The notes under the pieces: generated by a model | What the model saw: only the letters and a program-made list of their open reading frames with translations | Databases searched by the model: none | What the model was told of the DNA's origin: nothing | Assembly: GCA_021372295.1 (NCBI GenBank) | Contig: JAJFUS010000021.1 | Span: 1 to 40,937, forward strand | DNA: 40,937 nt | Reading direction: 5' to 3' | DNA from: a bacterium | GTDB taxonomy: Bacteria > Armatimonadota > UBA5829 | Shown here: piece by piece, positions 26,775-33,822 of the stretch | Layout of the letters: every line of letters starts with the position of its first letter | Numbering within the stretch: the first letter of the stretch is position 1 | Translations under genes and position numbers: made by a program

Positions 26775-26804
26775 TTGACATTATTCAACTCCGAATAATG
26801 TCAA
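26775..26804. repeat. Perfect 11-bp inverted repeat
   Basis: TTGACATTATT (26775-26785) and AATAATGTCAA (26794-26804) flank an 8-nt loop. There is no long T-run at either side. It could be a terminator stem, an operator or part of the attachment region. Confidence 0.5.
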
Positions 26805-26810
26805 ACACAA

Positions 26811-26853
26811 AAATAAGCCCCCCCGGAAAGTTAGGAGAGGCTTATTTCACACT
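26811..26853 (-). terminator. Terminator downstream of the tRNA-Leu fragment
   Basis: AAATAAGCC and GGCTTATTT form a 9-bp stem. Read on the minus strand it is followed by a T-rich run (TTATTTTTG). It lies 11 bases beyond the CCA end of the tRNA fragment, the position expected for the original tRNA terminator. Confidence 0.5.
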
Positions 26854-26863
26854 CGGATTACGT

Positions 26864-26921
26864 TGGTGGGCAAGGAGGGAGTCGAACCCTCATGGATCTC
26901 TCCGGCGGATTTTAAGTCCGG
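26864..26921 (-). pseudogene. 3' fragment of tRNA-Leu(TAA), attachment-site scar
   Basis: On the minus strand this reads an anticodon loop CTTAAAA (26916-26910, anticodon TAA), anticodon-stem 3' side TCCGC, a long variable arm GGA-GAGA-TCC, a perfect T arm (GAGGG TTCGACT CCCTC), a 7-nt acceptor 3' strand CTTGCCC, discriminator A and CCA. No D arm and no matching GGGCAAG 5' acceptor strand are found upstream. The 5' stem base at 26921 already mismatches, so homology seems to end there. It lies next to the integrase gene, as expected for the left attachment site of the island. Confidence 0.7.
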
Positions 26922-27040
26922 CAGGAATGTCCCATCAGACATCATTATACATGACTTTGAGATCAATAAAACCAGGCGAACCTCAATAGAAACCACTAGG
27001 CCACGCATAACCGAACGTCATTTGAACGGCAAAATGCCGA

Positions 27041-28204
27041 TCAGAAGATGTCAGCTATGGAGTCTGCAGCATCTTGCTGAGTGGTAGGAAGAACATGGCT
27101 GTAAATGTCCATCGTGACCGCTATCGTGCTATGCCCGAGCCTTTCCTGGATAACCTTCGCCTGGTGGCCACGGTTGGCGAGCATCGAAGCATGAGCGTGC
27201 CTCAAAGCATGGAAGCCTAGCTTTCGCACTCCTGCCTTCTTAACCATGTCTCGGAAACTACTCGATATGCTGTCGGGTTTCCGGTATCTACCCAGGTCAT
27301 CAGGGCATATCAGATTGTTGTCCGCCCATAGTTCTCCAGCGGTTTCTTCCATCGCCTCCTGCTGCTCTTGATATGCCTGCAGTCGGTTTACGACATTGGC
27401 AGGGATGGGAACCAATCGACGCCCCTTGGCGCTCTTAGGTTCCTTGACACGCAATCCCTCTTTTGTCTGTTCGACGGACTTTGTCACCGCGATCGCGCCG
27501 GCGTTTACATCCAGATCGGCCCAGGTGAGGGCGATAATCTCACCGAGGCGCATACCCGTGGCGGCGGCGATCAGGATAATCGGTCCGTAAGGCGTGCCAT
27601 CAGTTGCACGGAGTAGAGCCCGCACTTCATCTTCGGTGAATGATGGGCGTTCCTTCGACTCTACGCGCGGCGGGTCTACCATGTCGGCTACGTTACGGCC
27701 CACGAGTTGCCATCGAACCGCGCACTTCAGCGCTTTTCTCAGAACGGCGTGATGCTGCTGGACAGAACGCGGGGACAAGCCGCCTTCCTTGACCTCTCCA
27801 GACTTGAGAATGCGCTTAACTCTGCCGGACTTGCGAGCTTCGGTATAATACTCCTGCACATGGATGGGCTGTAGTTTCTCAAGCGGTATACTGCCCAACG
27901 CGGGAATCAAATGCTGTTCGACAATACCTTCATATCGTTCATACGTCGTGCCCGATACAGAACCAGATGCATAGTCTCGAAGCCATCGACGCAAGAATTC
28001 AGTAATGGACATCTTGGCAGGCTCGACATACGTTCCCCGTTCCAGTTCGTGGACTATACGGTTAAGTTCCGCCTGAGCCGCCTTCTTCGTTCCCTTCATC
28101 GTCTTTGACTTATATCGCCGCTTTCCGTTCTCATCTAAGCCAAGATACCATTGGATTGTCCAGCTGCCTGGCGCTCGCTGTCTTATGTAACCGCTCATAT
28201 CCAT
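27041..28204 (-). CDS. Tyrosine-type site-specific integrase
   Basis: The 387-residue phage or ICE-type integrase has an AP2-like arm-binding N terminus (SWTIQWYLGLDENGKRRYKS), a SAM-like core-binding domain (65-165) and a catalytic domain. The catalytic set is complete: R219 (TGMRLGE), K257 region, H332-x-x-R335 (FHALRHAHAS), H358 (LGHST) and nucleophile Y368 (MDIYSH). It should integrate and excise the island at the tRNA-Leu(TAA) gene, whose fragment lies 120 bp from its stop. GAGGAG precedes the ATG. A 16-bp palindrome lies in its leader. Confidence 0.95.
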   Translation of the reverse strand: MDMSGYIRQRAPGSWTIQWYLGLDENGKRRYKSKTMKGTKKAAQAELNRIVHELERGTYVEPAKMSITEFLRRWLRDYASGSVSGTTYERYEGIVEQHLIPALGSIPLEKLQPIHVQEYYTEARKSGRVKRILKSGEVKEGGLSPRSVQQHHAVLRKALKCAVRWQLVGRNVADMVDPPRVESKERPSFTEDEVRALLRATDGTPYGPIILIAAATGMRLGEIIALTWADLDVNAGAIAVTKSVEQTKEGLRVKEPKSAKGRRLVPIPANVVNRLQAYQEQQEAMEETAGELWADNNLICPDDLGRYRKPDSISSSFRDMVKKAGVRKLGFHALRHAHASMLANRGHQAKVIQERLGHSTIAVTMDIYSHVLPTTQQDAADSIADIF

Positions 28205-28212
28205 CTCCTCGA

Positions 28213-28228
28213 TATTCCGCGCGGAATA
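28213..28228. promoter_or_regulatory. Palindromic site 1 (ATTCCGCGCGGAAT core) in the integrase leader
   Basis: A perfect 16-bp palindrome, TATTCCGCGCGGAATA, lies between the integrase promoter and its ribosome-binding site. The 14-bp core recurs exactly at 35386 and 39970. The placement suggests an operator for a prophage regulator. Confidence 0.6.
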
Positions 28229-28258
28229 ACCCTCCTGCGCGGGGGTTGCGCACGACTT

Positions 28259-28287
28259 AGTATAGCTCTGGAATAAACTTTTTGCAA
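28259..28287 (-). promoter_or_regulatory. Integrase promoter
   Basis: On the minus strand: TTGCAA (28287-28282), a 17-bp spacer and TATACT (28264-28259). The start is expected near 28252, giving a leader of about 48 nt that carries palindromic site 1. Confidence 0.7.
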
Positions 28288-28315
28288 GATATTCATATCA
28301 GAACACATCAATCTA

Positions 28316-28344
28316 TTGCTAACAGTGGAATACCATGCTATACT
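28316..28344 (+). promoter_or_regulatory. Rightward early promoter, divergent from the integrase promoter
   Basis: TTGCTA (28316-28321), a 17-bp spacer and TATACT (28339-28344). It lies 28 bp from the integrase -35 box, so the two promoters form one compact control region. Confidence 0.7.
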
Positions 28345-28378
28345 GTGCTCGACTGGTATAGTCAAGGAGGTGGTCATT

Positions 28379-28597
28379 ATGATAAACTCTGCCCTGGAGG
28401 GTAGAGAACTGATGCAAAAACTGTTGAGCACGCAAGAGGCAGCAGACATTTTGAATGTCACCGATCTAACCGTTCGCCGGTGGATAAAAGAGGGTCGAAT
28501 GAAAGCTATAAAGCTCGGGGGAAGGCTCTGGCGGATTCAGGAGAGTGACCTGGAGGCGTTCATCCGGTCAGGGATGCGACGTGACGATGATGAGTGA
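28379..28597 (+). CDS. Excisionase-like helix-turn-helix protein 1
   Basis: This 72-residue HTH_17/MerR-type protein (LLSTQEAADILNVTDLTVRR, then WIKEGRMKAIKLGGRLWRI) is typical of excisionases and phage early regulators. The frame is open further upstream, but the earlier start falls in the -35 box. ATG 28379 has AAGGAGG eight bases before it. It is the first gene transcribed divergently from the integrase, so a role in excision or int control is likely. Confidence 0.85.
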   Translation: MINSALEGRELMQKLLSTQEAADILNVTDLTVRRWIKEGRMKAIKLGGRLWRIQESDLEAFIRSGMRRDDDE

Positions 28598-28940
28598 CAA
28601 TCAGGCTCAGACAATTAGCATAGAGAGAGCAGCAGAAATTCTCGGCGTTGGCAGGGATGCGGTTCGCGCTGGAATCAGGGACGGCCATATACCTTCCATC
28701 AGGGCCGGGAAGCATATCAAGGTTCCGTTGCCTGCACTTGAGAGTATGCTCCGGGGCGAAAACCAGCATGATGAGTCAGAGATAGCCCGGCAGGTGCAGT
28801 TGATGGGGCTTCGATCAGCACTTAAACAGATCGATGTTCAAAGAGAAGAACTTGTCAGGCAGATATCTGAGATCGAAAGCGCGGATCGTTTAACCACTTG
28901 GCTGAAGTTCCTAGGGGAAGTGCCAGAAAGCGGTGAGTGA
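28587..28940 (+). CDS. Excisionase-like helix-turn-helix protein 2 with coiled-coil tail
   Basis: The protein has 117 residues. An N-terminal HTH_17 domain (about 10-53, SIERAAEILGVGRDAVRAGI) is followed by a helical, probably coiled C terminus (LKQIDVQREELVRQISEIE). The start overlaps the previous stop codon (ATGATGAGTGA), so translation is coupled. It is paralogous in layout to the next gene. The DNA target is unknown. Confidence 0.75.
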   Translation: MMSDNQAQTISIERAAEILGVGRDAVRAGIRDGHIPSIRAGKHIKVPLPALESMLRGENQHDESEIARQVQLMGLRSALKQIDVQREELVRQISEIESADRLTTWLKFLGEVPESGE

Positions 28941-29335
28941 TGAAGCATGAAGTCGTCACAAATGAAGATCGGCAAGCAAGGCTCAAGAGTGCCACGATGT
29001 CCGTGTTGGAGGCGTCAAAAATGCTCGGAATGAGCAAGGATGCCGTCTATCGGGCTGCGCGCCAGGGCACCTTGCCCGCGATAACGTGGGATAACCGAGT
29101 GGTGCTGGTTCGCGCCGATATTGAGCGAATAGCGCACGAGGGTTTGATGAATGCTCCTGGAGTATCGCGAGAAGATATTCGGCGAATGACGCTTGAGTCA
29201 CGCATTTCCGATCAACGCGCACAACTCGCTCAAATCGAAGCTCAGGCGGATGCGCTCAGGACATATATACACGAGTTGGAGCGGGATGCCGAGATGCTGG
29301 AACGATCCGGGGAGGAGCGACAGTCTATGAGGTGA
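28940..29335 (+). CDS. Excisionase-like helix-turn-helix protein 3 with coiled-coil tail
   Basis: The protein has 131 residues. Its HTH domain (MSVLEASKMLGMSKDAVYRA, about 20-65) is followed by a coiled coil (SDQRAQLAQIEAQADALRTY). The ATG overlaps the previous stop as ATGA; a GTG one codon earlier is also possible. It shares its two-part layout with the gene before it, which suggests a duplication. Confidence 0.75.
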   Translation: MKHEVVTNEDRQARLKSATMSVLEASKMLGMSKDAVYRAARQGTLPAITWDNRVVLVRADIERIAHEGLMNAPGVSREDIRRMTLESRISDQRAQLAQIEAQADALRTYIHELERDAEMLERSGEERQSMR

Positions 29336-29406
29336 GCACAACAGAATAGCGACATTTGCGGTGGATAGAAAACGGATTCTCTACTACTGAAAAGGAGGAA
29401 CATCAA

Positions 29407-30006
29407 ATGTCGAACATAACTATGGATAGAGCGGGATCGGCCCCTACCGCCAAGCAGATGACCGACCCCAACACGCCCGAATCACGAGGACTCGAGACAA
29501 TGGTATTATACCATGGCTCGAAAGTAGTAATCGGGTTTGGAGACGAGCCTGATCTCTCTTCACTTCCCGCCGCGGCGTTGATTGTCCCCGGAAAACTGGA
29601 ACTGAACAGTCGAAGTCTCATTGTTAGCGACAATGCCCCCGACTTTGATGGCATGGATGATGGAACTGGGTACGCTTTGTATTGGAGCACAGCGATTTGT
29701 GATTATCTCTTTTGGCGGCCGACTATGAGCCGACAAGATCGGCTGTCAATCGTGTGCGCTGCTCAGAGGCGAACAGTACCTGCAAAACTTCAGTTACACA
29801 TACCTCCCCAGTCGGACGGGCCAAGATCGATACCGAGCATCCTTGATATAGAGATGCCCATCAATAAAGCCCCTGCAGAGCTCTTGGAACGGTTTCGTGA
29901 CACGCTTACCGAAGAACAGTTCTCCGAGGCCTGTAAAATCATCAGTGACGTTAGCAAAGATGGGCTTGAGCGGGGGAGTATAGTGGATATGAATCTGAGC
30001 AAATAG
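29407..30006 (+). CDS. Prophage protein of unknown function
   Basis: The protein has 199 residues with no signal peptide or membrane segment. It reads as a folded globular protein with a beta-rich middle (MVLYHGSKVVIGF, AALIVPGKLELNSRSLIV) and a helical C terminus (LERFRDTLTEEQFSEACKII). I do not recognise it. ATG 29407 has a strong AAAGGAGG site, which rules out the earlier in-frame start at 29356. It lies in the early region between HTH regulators and the HicAB pair. Confidence 0.7.
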   Translation: MSNITMDRAGSAPTAKQMTDPNTPESRGLETMVLYHGSKVVIGFGDEPDLSSLPAAALIVPGKLELNSRSLIVSDNAPDFDGMDDGTGYALYWSTAICDYLFWRPTMSRQDRLSIVCAAQRRTVPAKLQLHIPPQSDGPRSIPSILDIEMPINKAPAELLERFRDTLTEEQFSEACKIISDVSKDGLERGSIVDMNLSK

Positions 30007-30018
30007 GAGACATAAGCA

Positions 30019-30204
30019 ATGGATATTGACGCAACCGAGCGTGCATATGCCAACATTACCCATGAAGGGCTTGAGACGGCTCTGCGATATGTTGACACCC
30101 TTCTGGAAGTGGATGATAAATGCGATGGGGTAGAACAGTGCGACAAAGCTGCCAACACAAGTCGGGAACATATTGAACATTCAACTAAGCCCCTGGCGAA
30201 ATAG
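30019..30204 (+). CDS. Small acidic prophage protein, unknown
   Basis: The 61-residue protein is rich in Asp and Glu, with one helical stretch (ITHEGLETALRYVDTLLEVD) and two Cys. A GGAGA site lies 9-13 bases before the ATG, and it starts 12 bases after the preceding stop, so it probably belongs to the same transcript. The function is not recognisable. Confidence 0.5.
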   Translation: MDIDATERAYANITHEGLETALRYVDTLLEVDDKCDGVEQCDKAANTSREHIEHSTKPLAK

Positions 30205-30276
30205 CGGCAACCCAACAGGCTATCACTTTACGCGGGGCGGGGCGCATGTCCTGCCCCTTTCGCTTTTGCCACACCC

Positions 30277-30305
30277 TTGACACGTGTTGGGACACGTGTT
30301 ATACT
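30277..30305 (+). promoter_or_regulatory. hicAB promoter with two operator half-sites
   Basis: A perfect TTGACA (30277-30282), a 17-bp spacer and TATACT (30300-30305). Two identical palindromes, ACACGTGT, at 30280-30287 and 30292-30299 (12 bp centre to centre), cover the -35 box and spacer. This is the expected layout for autorepression by the RHH domain of the HicB antitoxin. Confidence 0.8.
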
Positions 30306-30329
30306 ATCAGTGTTCAGGGGGGGCAGAGA

Positions 30330-30530
30330 ATGAAATCCTATTCTTCCACAGAGGTCATACGGATACTGAAGAATCATGGATGGAGACACCATTCCACTGT
30401 TGGAAGCCATTGGCATTTTGTGCATAAGAATCAGCCTGGAAAGGTCACAGTCCCTCACCCACGCAAAGACATACCTAACGGCACTCTGCGCAACATATTC
30501 AATCAAGCCGGTATCAAGGTAGGGAGTTAA
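30330..30530 (+). CDS. hicA: HicA-family mRNA interferase toxin
   Basis: The 66-residue HicA double-stranded RNA-binding-like toxin reads KSYSSTEVIRILKNHGW, then the catalytic-His segment GSHWHFVHKN and the tail PHPRKDIPNGTLRNIFNQAGI. It should cleave mRNA and arrest growth when free of HicB. The earlier in-frame start lies upstream of the promoter, so ATG 30330 is used. It is immediately followed by hicB, the usual toxin-first order. Confidence 0.93.
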   Translation: MKSYSSTEVIRILKNHGWRHHSTVGSHWHFVHKNQPGKVTVPHPRKDIPNGTLRNIFNQAGIKVGS

Positions 30531-30534
30531 GAAT

Positions 30535-30945
30535 ATGAAAGACAACTATGTTTACCCCGCGATCTTCGATTATGCCGATGACGGCATATCGATCTCGTTT
30601 CCCGATGTGCCAGGTTGCTTCTCCTGCGCCGATAGCGACGAGGAAGCAATCCGTATGGCACGGGAGGCGCTTGGGCTGCATCTTTACAGTCTGGAAACGG
30701 ACGGCGATCCGATTCCAGAGGCAACACATCTGCCTGCTGTTGCCTTAGAGCCGAATCAGAAAGCAGTTCTGGTAGACGTATATATGCCCGTGATTCGTGC
30801 GTCCGTTGTTACTGTGCCTGTCAAGAAGACTCTCACCATTCCGGCGTGGCTTGACGCGGCGGCCAAACAGCACAACGTCAATTTCTCGCAGGTTCTTCAG
30901 GAAGCTCTCAAGGAGCGGTTGGGAGTAAGTAATCACGTGGTGTGA
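30535..30945 (+). CDS. hicB: HicB-family antitoxin with C-terminal RHH domain
   Basis: The protein has 136 residues. The N-terminal partial RNase H-like fold (YVYPAIFDYADDGISISF, then PDVPGCFSCADSDEEAIRMA) should bind and block HicA. A C-terminal ribbon-helix-helix (VKKTLTIPAWLDAAAKQHNV, NFSQVLQEALKERL) should bind the palindromes in the promoter. It lies 4 bp after hicA. Part of its C-terminal sequence recurs at 31209-31277. Confidence 0.93.
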   Translation: MKDNYVYPAIFDYADDGISISFPDVPGCFSCADSDEEAIRMAREALGLHLYSLETDGDPIPEATHLPAVALEPNQKAVLVDVYMPVIRASVVTVPVKKTLTIPAWLDAAAKQHNVNFSQVLQEALKERLGVSNHVV

Positions 30946-30965
30946 CATCCTGGCGGCGCAGGCGG

Positions 30966-31014
30966 TGGGTCCTTTCTGACCCCCCCGCCTTACGCGGGTG
31001 CTACGAGGCGCGCT
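30966..31014 (+). repeat. Prophage direct repeat A
   Basis: This 47-bp unit is about 85 percent identical to repeat B at 35497-35543, with the last 21 bases identical (GGGTGCTACGAGGCGCG included). It contains a CCCGC-CTTAC-GCGGG hairpin. The two copies flank the CGNR, HTH and replication genes. It may be a module-exchange, packaging or regulatory site; I see no reading frame shared with confidence. Confidence 0.65.
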
Positions 31015-31043
31015 GTACGACTAGATTCGGGTGCGAAAATCAG

Positions 31044-31062
31044 GTTAACAGTTAACGTTAAC
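31044..31062. repeat. Triple GTTAAC cluster
   Basis: Three GTTAAC hexamers lie at 31044, 31051 and 31057 within 19 bp, a pattern typical of small protein-binding arrays. No promoter can be assigned to it. Confidence 0.4.
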
Positions 31063-31125
31063 ACCCAAAACGGCCCTGAAATTAGAGACAAATGAGCTTG
31101 TGGGATTCCAAAGTGGGCCGCCTGG

Positions 31126-31155
31126 ACTGATAACCAGCAGTCGGAGGTTATCAGT
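31126..31155. promoter_or_regulatory. Perfect 10-bp stem-loop or operator
   Basis: ACTGATAACC (31126-31135) and GGTTATCAGT (31146-31155) form a perfect stem with a 10-nt loop. It sits in the 330-base gap between hicB and the hicB remnant. There is no T-run, so an operator or structured transcript is more likely than a terminator. Confidence 0.4.
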
Positions 31156-31208
31156 CGATTGGGTATTACAGAGATGGCCAGGTTAGCAGCCCAGCGACAA
31201 CTAAGCTG

Positions 31209-31277
31209 ATGGAGGCAGGAATCAACTTATCTCAGGTCCTCCAAGAAGCGTTGAATGAGAGGCTTGGAGCGGTATAG
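31209..31277 (+). pseudogene. Remnant of a second hicB C terminus
   Basis: The frame reads NLSQVLQEALNERLGAV, closely matching NFSQVLQEALKERLGV of the intact HicB 260 bp upstream. Nothing HicB-like precedes it, and an in-frame stop lies at 31131. It is a leftover of a duplicated or recombined antitoxin gene. Confidence 0.6.
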
Positions 31278-31280
31278 TGT

Positions 31281-32057
31281 TTATCCAGCGGATGTTTGTT
31301 CCTCTGGTGCTTTTGTTTTTCGGCGTCGCCGGTATTCCGCCATTTTGCATTTGTGTGAGCAATAGAGAGAATCTGCTCGCTGAATTTGGCGGTCGCCGTT
31401 CTTGTTGATCTTATATTTAAGCCAAAACATATTTCCGCAGGCCCGACAGATTAGCCTTTTCTTCATCCCCGCTACATCCAGAGCGAATTGAATCCACAGT
31501 GCTGCAAGGAAATTGTTTGGACGAAATGCAAGTCCTACTGGATAAACGATCTTCCGATCGACTTGAGGCAGCATAAGATAAGGGGACGCTTTCTCTGATA
31601 GCGCTTCATTTATGGTCGTTGTCAGCCACTCGACAGCAAATCGATGCCAATCGTCGGAATCCAAATTGTCGAATTCGGCGAACTCAGCGCAGAACTCTTG
31701 GAGATTTCCGTTCAATATATTTTCGTGCAAGCGTATAGCCGATGCCATCTTTTGGATTTCTGAATGCCATATCTCAACTGCCTCATTAAATGGGTAGGAT
31801 GCACTTACTCCCAGCAGTCCGTATGTATTTGCGAAGTCGATAATGGCTTGCGGGTTTTCGGGTAGATTGGCGAATCGACGATATAGCCCCGGCTTCTTAA
31901 GCGGCTGATATTGTTTACTTGGATTAGGCCTGGAGCGCTCATTATCCGGATGAGAGCACAGCACATCGCCCTCATCAGTCTCCCGCATTTCATATCCTTT
32001 GCTATTTACCCACCAGTAGAAATTCTGTGTTCGGTCCATATCCGTGTAGTTACCCAT
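31281..32057 (-). CDS. CGNR-type zinc-finger protein
   Basis: The protein has 258 residues. The C terminus holds a zinc-ribbon-like motif: CRACGNMFW, then about 20 residues, then YCSHKCKMAEYRRRRK, as in the CGNR finger of DNA-binding stress regulators. The N-terminal 180 residues form a helical domain with a conserved PLMLPQVDRK-like segment (YLMLPQVDRKIVYPVGLAF). GGAGGAA precedes the ATG. It is transcribed against the surrounding early genes, as prophage repressors often are, so a lysogeny or stress regulator role is plausible but unproven. Confidence 0.78.
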   Translation of the reverse strand: MGNYTDMDRTQNFYWWVNSKGYEMRETDEGDVLCSHPDNERSRPNPSKQYQPLKKPGLYRRFANLPENPQAIIDFANTYGLLGVSASYPFNEAVEIWHSEIQKMASAIRLHENILNGNLQEFCAEFAEFDNLDSDDWHRFAVEWLTTTINEALSEKASPYLMLPQVDRKIVYPVGLAFRPNNFLAALWIQFALDVAGMKKRLICRACGNMFWLKYKINKNGDRQIQRADSLYCSHKCKMAEYRRRRKTKAPEEQTSAG

Positions 32058-32094
32058 TGATTCCTCCGAGCATAAAAACCCACAGCAGACTTAC

Positions 32095-32160
32095 TTTGTA
32101 TATGAGTTTGTATATGTATCATATTTGCAGGTTTTTTGTATGTATGTTGCTATGTATACG
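32095..32160. promoter_or_regulatory. Iteron-like TTTGTATATG array upstream of the CGNR gene
   Basis: TTTGTATATG occurs at 32095-32104 and 32107-32116, twelve bases apart. Variants TTTGTATGTATG (about 32135) and CTATGTATAC (about 32150) follow. The AT-rich array lies between divergent genes and fits binding sites of a regulator or replication initiator. Confidence 0.45.
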
Positions 32161-32168
32161 GCTGCCTA

Positions 32169-32197
32169 TTGCAACAGTGTATCACATCAGGTAACCT
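32169..32197 (+). promoter_or_regulatory. Possible promoter of the replication module
   Basis: TTGCAA (32169-32174), a 17-bp spacer and TAACCT (32192-32197). The -10 is weak but the spacing is ideal, and it lies just before the 32245 gene and beside the iteron-like array. Confidence 0.4.
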
Positions 32198-32244
32198 ATT
32201 GGCAAGTAAGCACATCAATGAGACGGAGGAATTAATTACATAGC

Positions 32245-32427
32245 ATGGAAATTGAAATGCTGAAGATCGAAGATGCTGCGCGTCTATGCCACATCTCCCG
32301 AGCGACATGCTATCGGGCGGTGAAGCGTGGCGAGATTCCACATGTTCGTATCGGAAAACTGATACGCATCGCACGGCCATCACTGGAAGCAATGCTGAAA
32401 GGCGAGAAGCTGCAGGAGGTAGCATGA
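32245..32427 (+). CDS. Excisionase-like helix-turn-helix protein 4
   Basis: The 60-residue protein is almost entirely an HTH_17 domain (LKIEDAARLCHISRATCYRA, then VKRGEIPHVRIGKLIRI). The only good GGAGG lies 15 bases before the ATG, which is far. It is the first gene of a densely packed replication block. Confidence 0.78.
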   Translation: MEIEMLKIEDAARLCHISRATCYRAVKRGEIPHVRIGKLIRIARPSLEAMLKGEKLQEVA

Positions 32428-32594
32428 TGTACCGACGAGGAAATAAAGCCGGGGGTTTCAGTTTGCAGGCCGACACCCCCAGCAGAGAGATTCGCAATAA
32501 TGCGAATCAGACACCCCATTATATCCTCAAATGCCTCATAACGCCAGTTTGCGCAGTGGTTCCTTCGCGCAGATCGGACGGCAGTCATGAATAA
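32424..32594 (+). CDS. Small prophage protein, unknown
   Basis: The 56-residue frame begins within the preceding stop (ATGATG) behind a strong AGGAGG site and overlaps the next start by 8 bases. The sequence is basic and without recognisable domain. Good translation signals and tight packing are the only support; it could be a chance frame. Confidence 0.4.
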   Translation: MMYRRGNKAGGFSLQADTPSREIRNNANQTPHYILKCLITPVCAVVPSRRSDGSHE

Positions 32595-32823
32595 TGTCGT
32601 CCAGACTGATCGGCAAGTAAAGGCGGCCCTCGAGAGGGTTGCATACGGGCTTTCCGAAGGCGCGTCTGCGCTCGGGATCGGAGAAACCCTCTTCGCCGAA
32701 ATCGTGGCTTCAGGTCAGATACCGAGCTTCAGGATCGGGCGGCGGCGGCTTATACGCAAGTCTGACTTGATCGCCTACGCGGACAGACTCTTCAATGAGC
32801 AGAATGGCCAGGTCCGTCAATGA
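32587..32823 (+). CDS. Excisionase-like helix-turn-helix protein 5
   Basis: The 78-residue protein has an HTH_17-type layout (YGLSEGASALGIGETLFAEI, then VASGQIPSFRIGRRRLIRKS). Overlapping starts and stops on both sides show a compact early operon. It may be a replication or transcription regulator. Confidence 0.75.
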   Translation: MNNVVQTDRQVKAALERVAYGLSEGASALGIGETLFAEIVASGQIPSFRIGRRRLIRKSDLIAYADRLFNEQNGQVRQ

Positions 32824-33035
32824 GAAAGCAAATCGTCGACGCAACGAATCCCCACGTTCACCCTGTCATGCTGCAACGACTTGTAGAACGTTTTGGCGAG
32901 TCTGAAAGCCCTCTCGGCGAGTTTGTGAGACGACTGCAAGATCGCGGGGGCAAACTTACCGAATCGGGGTCGGAAGAAAGTGAGGTCGTTGTGCCGTGGT
33001 GGACGTTTGACAGGGGGGATTGCGATGGCGCGTAA
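32820..33035 (+). CDS. Small prophage protein, unknown
   Basis: The 71-residue protein starts as ATGA on the previous stop and overlaps the next gene by 11 bases. It has a helical N-terminal half (PVMLQRLVERFGESESPLGEFV) and an acidic C terminus. I do not recognise it. Confidence 0.5.
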   Translation: MRKQIVDATNPHVHPVMLQRLVERFGESESPLGEFVRRLQDRGGKLTESGSEESEVVVPWWTFDRGDCDGA

Positions 33036-33822
33036 GCGAATGATCGACCCGTCGTTATGGGATGACGAGGATGTTGGAGTGCTCACGGATGGCGCATTTA
33101 GATGTTTTGTCGCCCTGATCTCTAACGCTGATGACCACGGCAAAATCGAAATCAACCCGCGCCGAATGAAGGGCTACGCCTTCCGGTATCGGGATGACGT
33201 CACAGTCGACGACGTGTCGGAATATATGGACGAACTCGACACTGCTCTGAGGAGTGTCGTCTTCTATGAGATGGACGGCAAGCGCTATGTAAAGCTGATG
33301 AACTGGCACAAATATCAGACGGTTAGGAAGCCCCAGTTAAGCAGGATTCCCGACCCTGTTAAACCTCAGTGCGTCATCAGTGATGCACCAGTGACGCACG
33401 AGGAAAACACCAGTGCGGATGAAAGGAATGGAATAGAAGGAGAAGGTGAAGGGAAGGAGAAGGGAATCGCGCGCGATACGTCATCCGACGACAACACCGG
33501 GGATTCTCTCCAGGACTCTGAACTTCGTGCTCTCCTCTTCGATGAACATCATCCTTTTGTTCTGGCTTACAGGATCGTTTGCAAAAATGGCGGACCCTTG
33601 TCCGAATATGCGTTAAGATCGCCATATGCAAAGTTCCTAGAACTGGATTTGGCGAACCATCCGGCCTATGTAAAGAGCTGCACGGGCAGAAGAGCGGAGA
33701 AGCTTTTTGAAGAGCTGATTCAGGATCGTCCGGAACTCAAGAAAAAGAGCTTGGCCTACATATTGCCCGTGGTTAAGGATAGGCTCGATGAAATTGCAGA
33801 CGCGGAGGGCATCGACTTATGA
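33025..33822 (+). CDS. Phage replication initiator or helicase-loader-like protein
   Basis: The protein has 265 residues. The N terminus (RKRMIDPSLWDDEDVGVLTD, then RCFVALISNADDHGKIEINP) resembles the winged-helix start of phage replisome organisers. A low-complexity acidic linker (about 150-180) follows, then a helical C-terminal domain. ATG 33025 follows AGGGGGG closely. Its stop overlaps the dnaB start, a position usual for the initiator or loader partner of a phage DnaB helicase. Confidence 0.72.
   Translation: MARKRMIDPSLWDDEDVGVLTDGAFRCFVALISNADDHGKIEINPRRMKGYAFRYRDDVTVDDVSEYMDELDTALRSVVFYEMDGKRYVKLMNWHKYQTVRKPQLSRIPDPVKPQCVISDAPVTHEENTSADERNGIEGEGEGKEKGIARDTSSDDNTGDSLQDSELRALLFDEHHPFVLAYRIVCKNGGPLSEYALRSPYAKFLELDLANHPAYVKSCTGRRAEKLFEELIQDRPELKKKSLAYILPVVKDRLDEIADAEGIDL

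Noticed and set aside
26970..27005. A second tRNA-like 5' half near the integrase
   Set aside because: The sequence has no acceptor strand that pairs with CTTGCCC and no valid D arm.
26762..27087. Plus-strand frames reading ARRESNPHGS and GVEPSWISPADFKSG
   Set aside because: These are false translations across the tRNA-Leu fragment.
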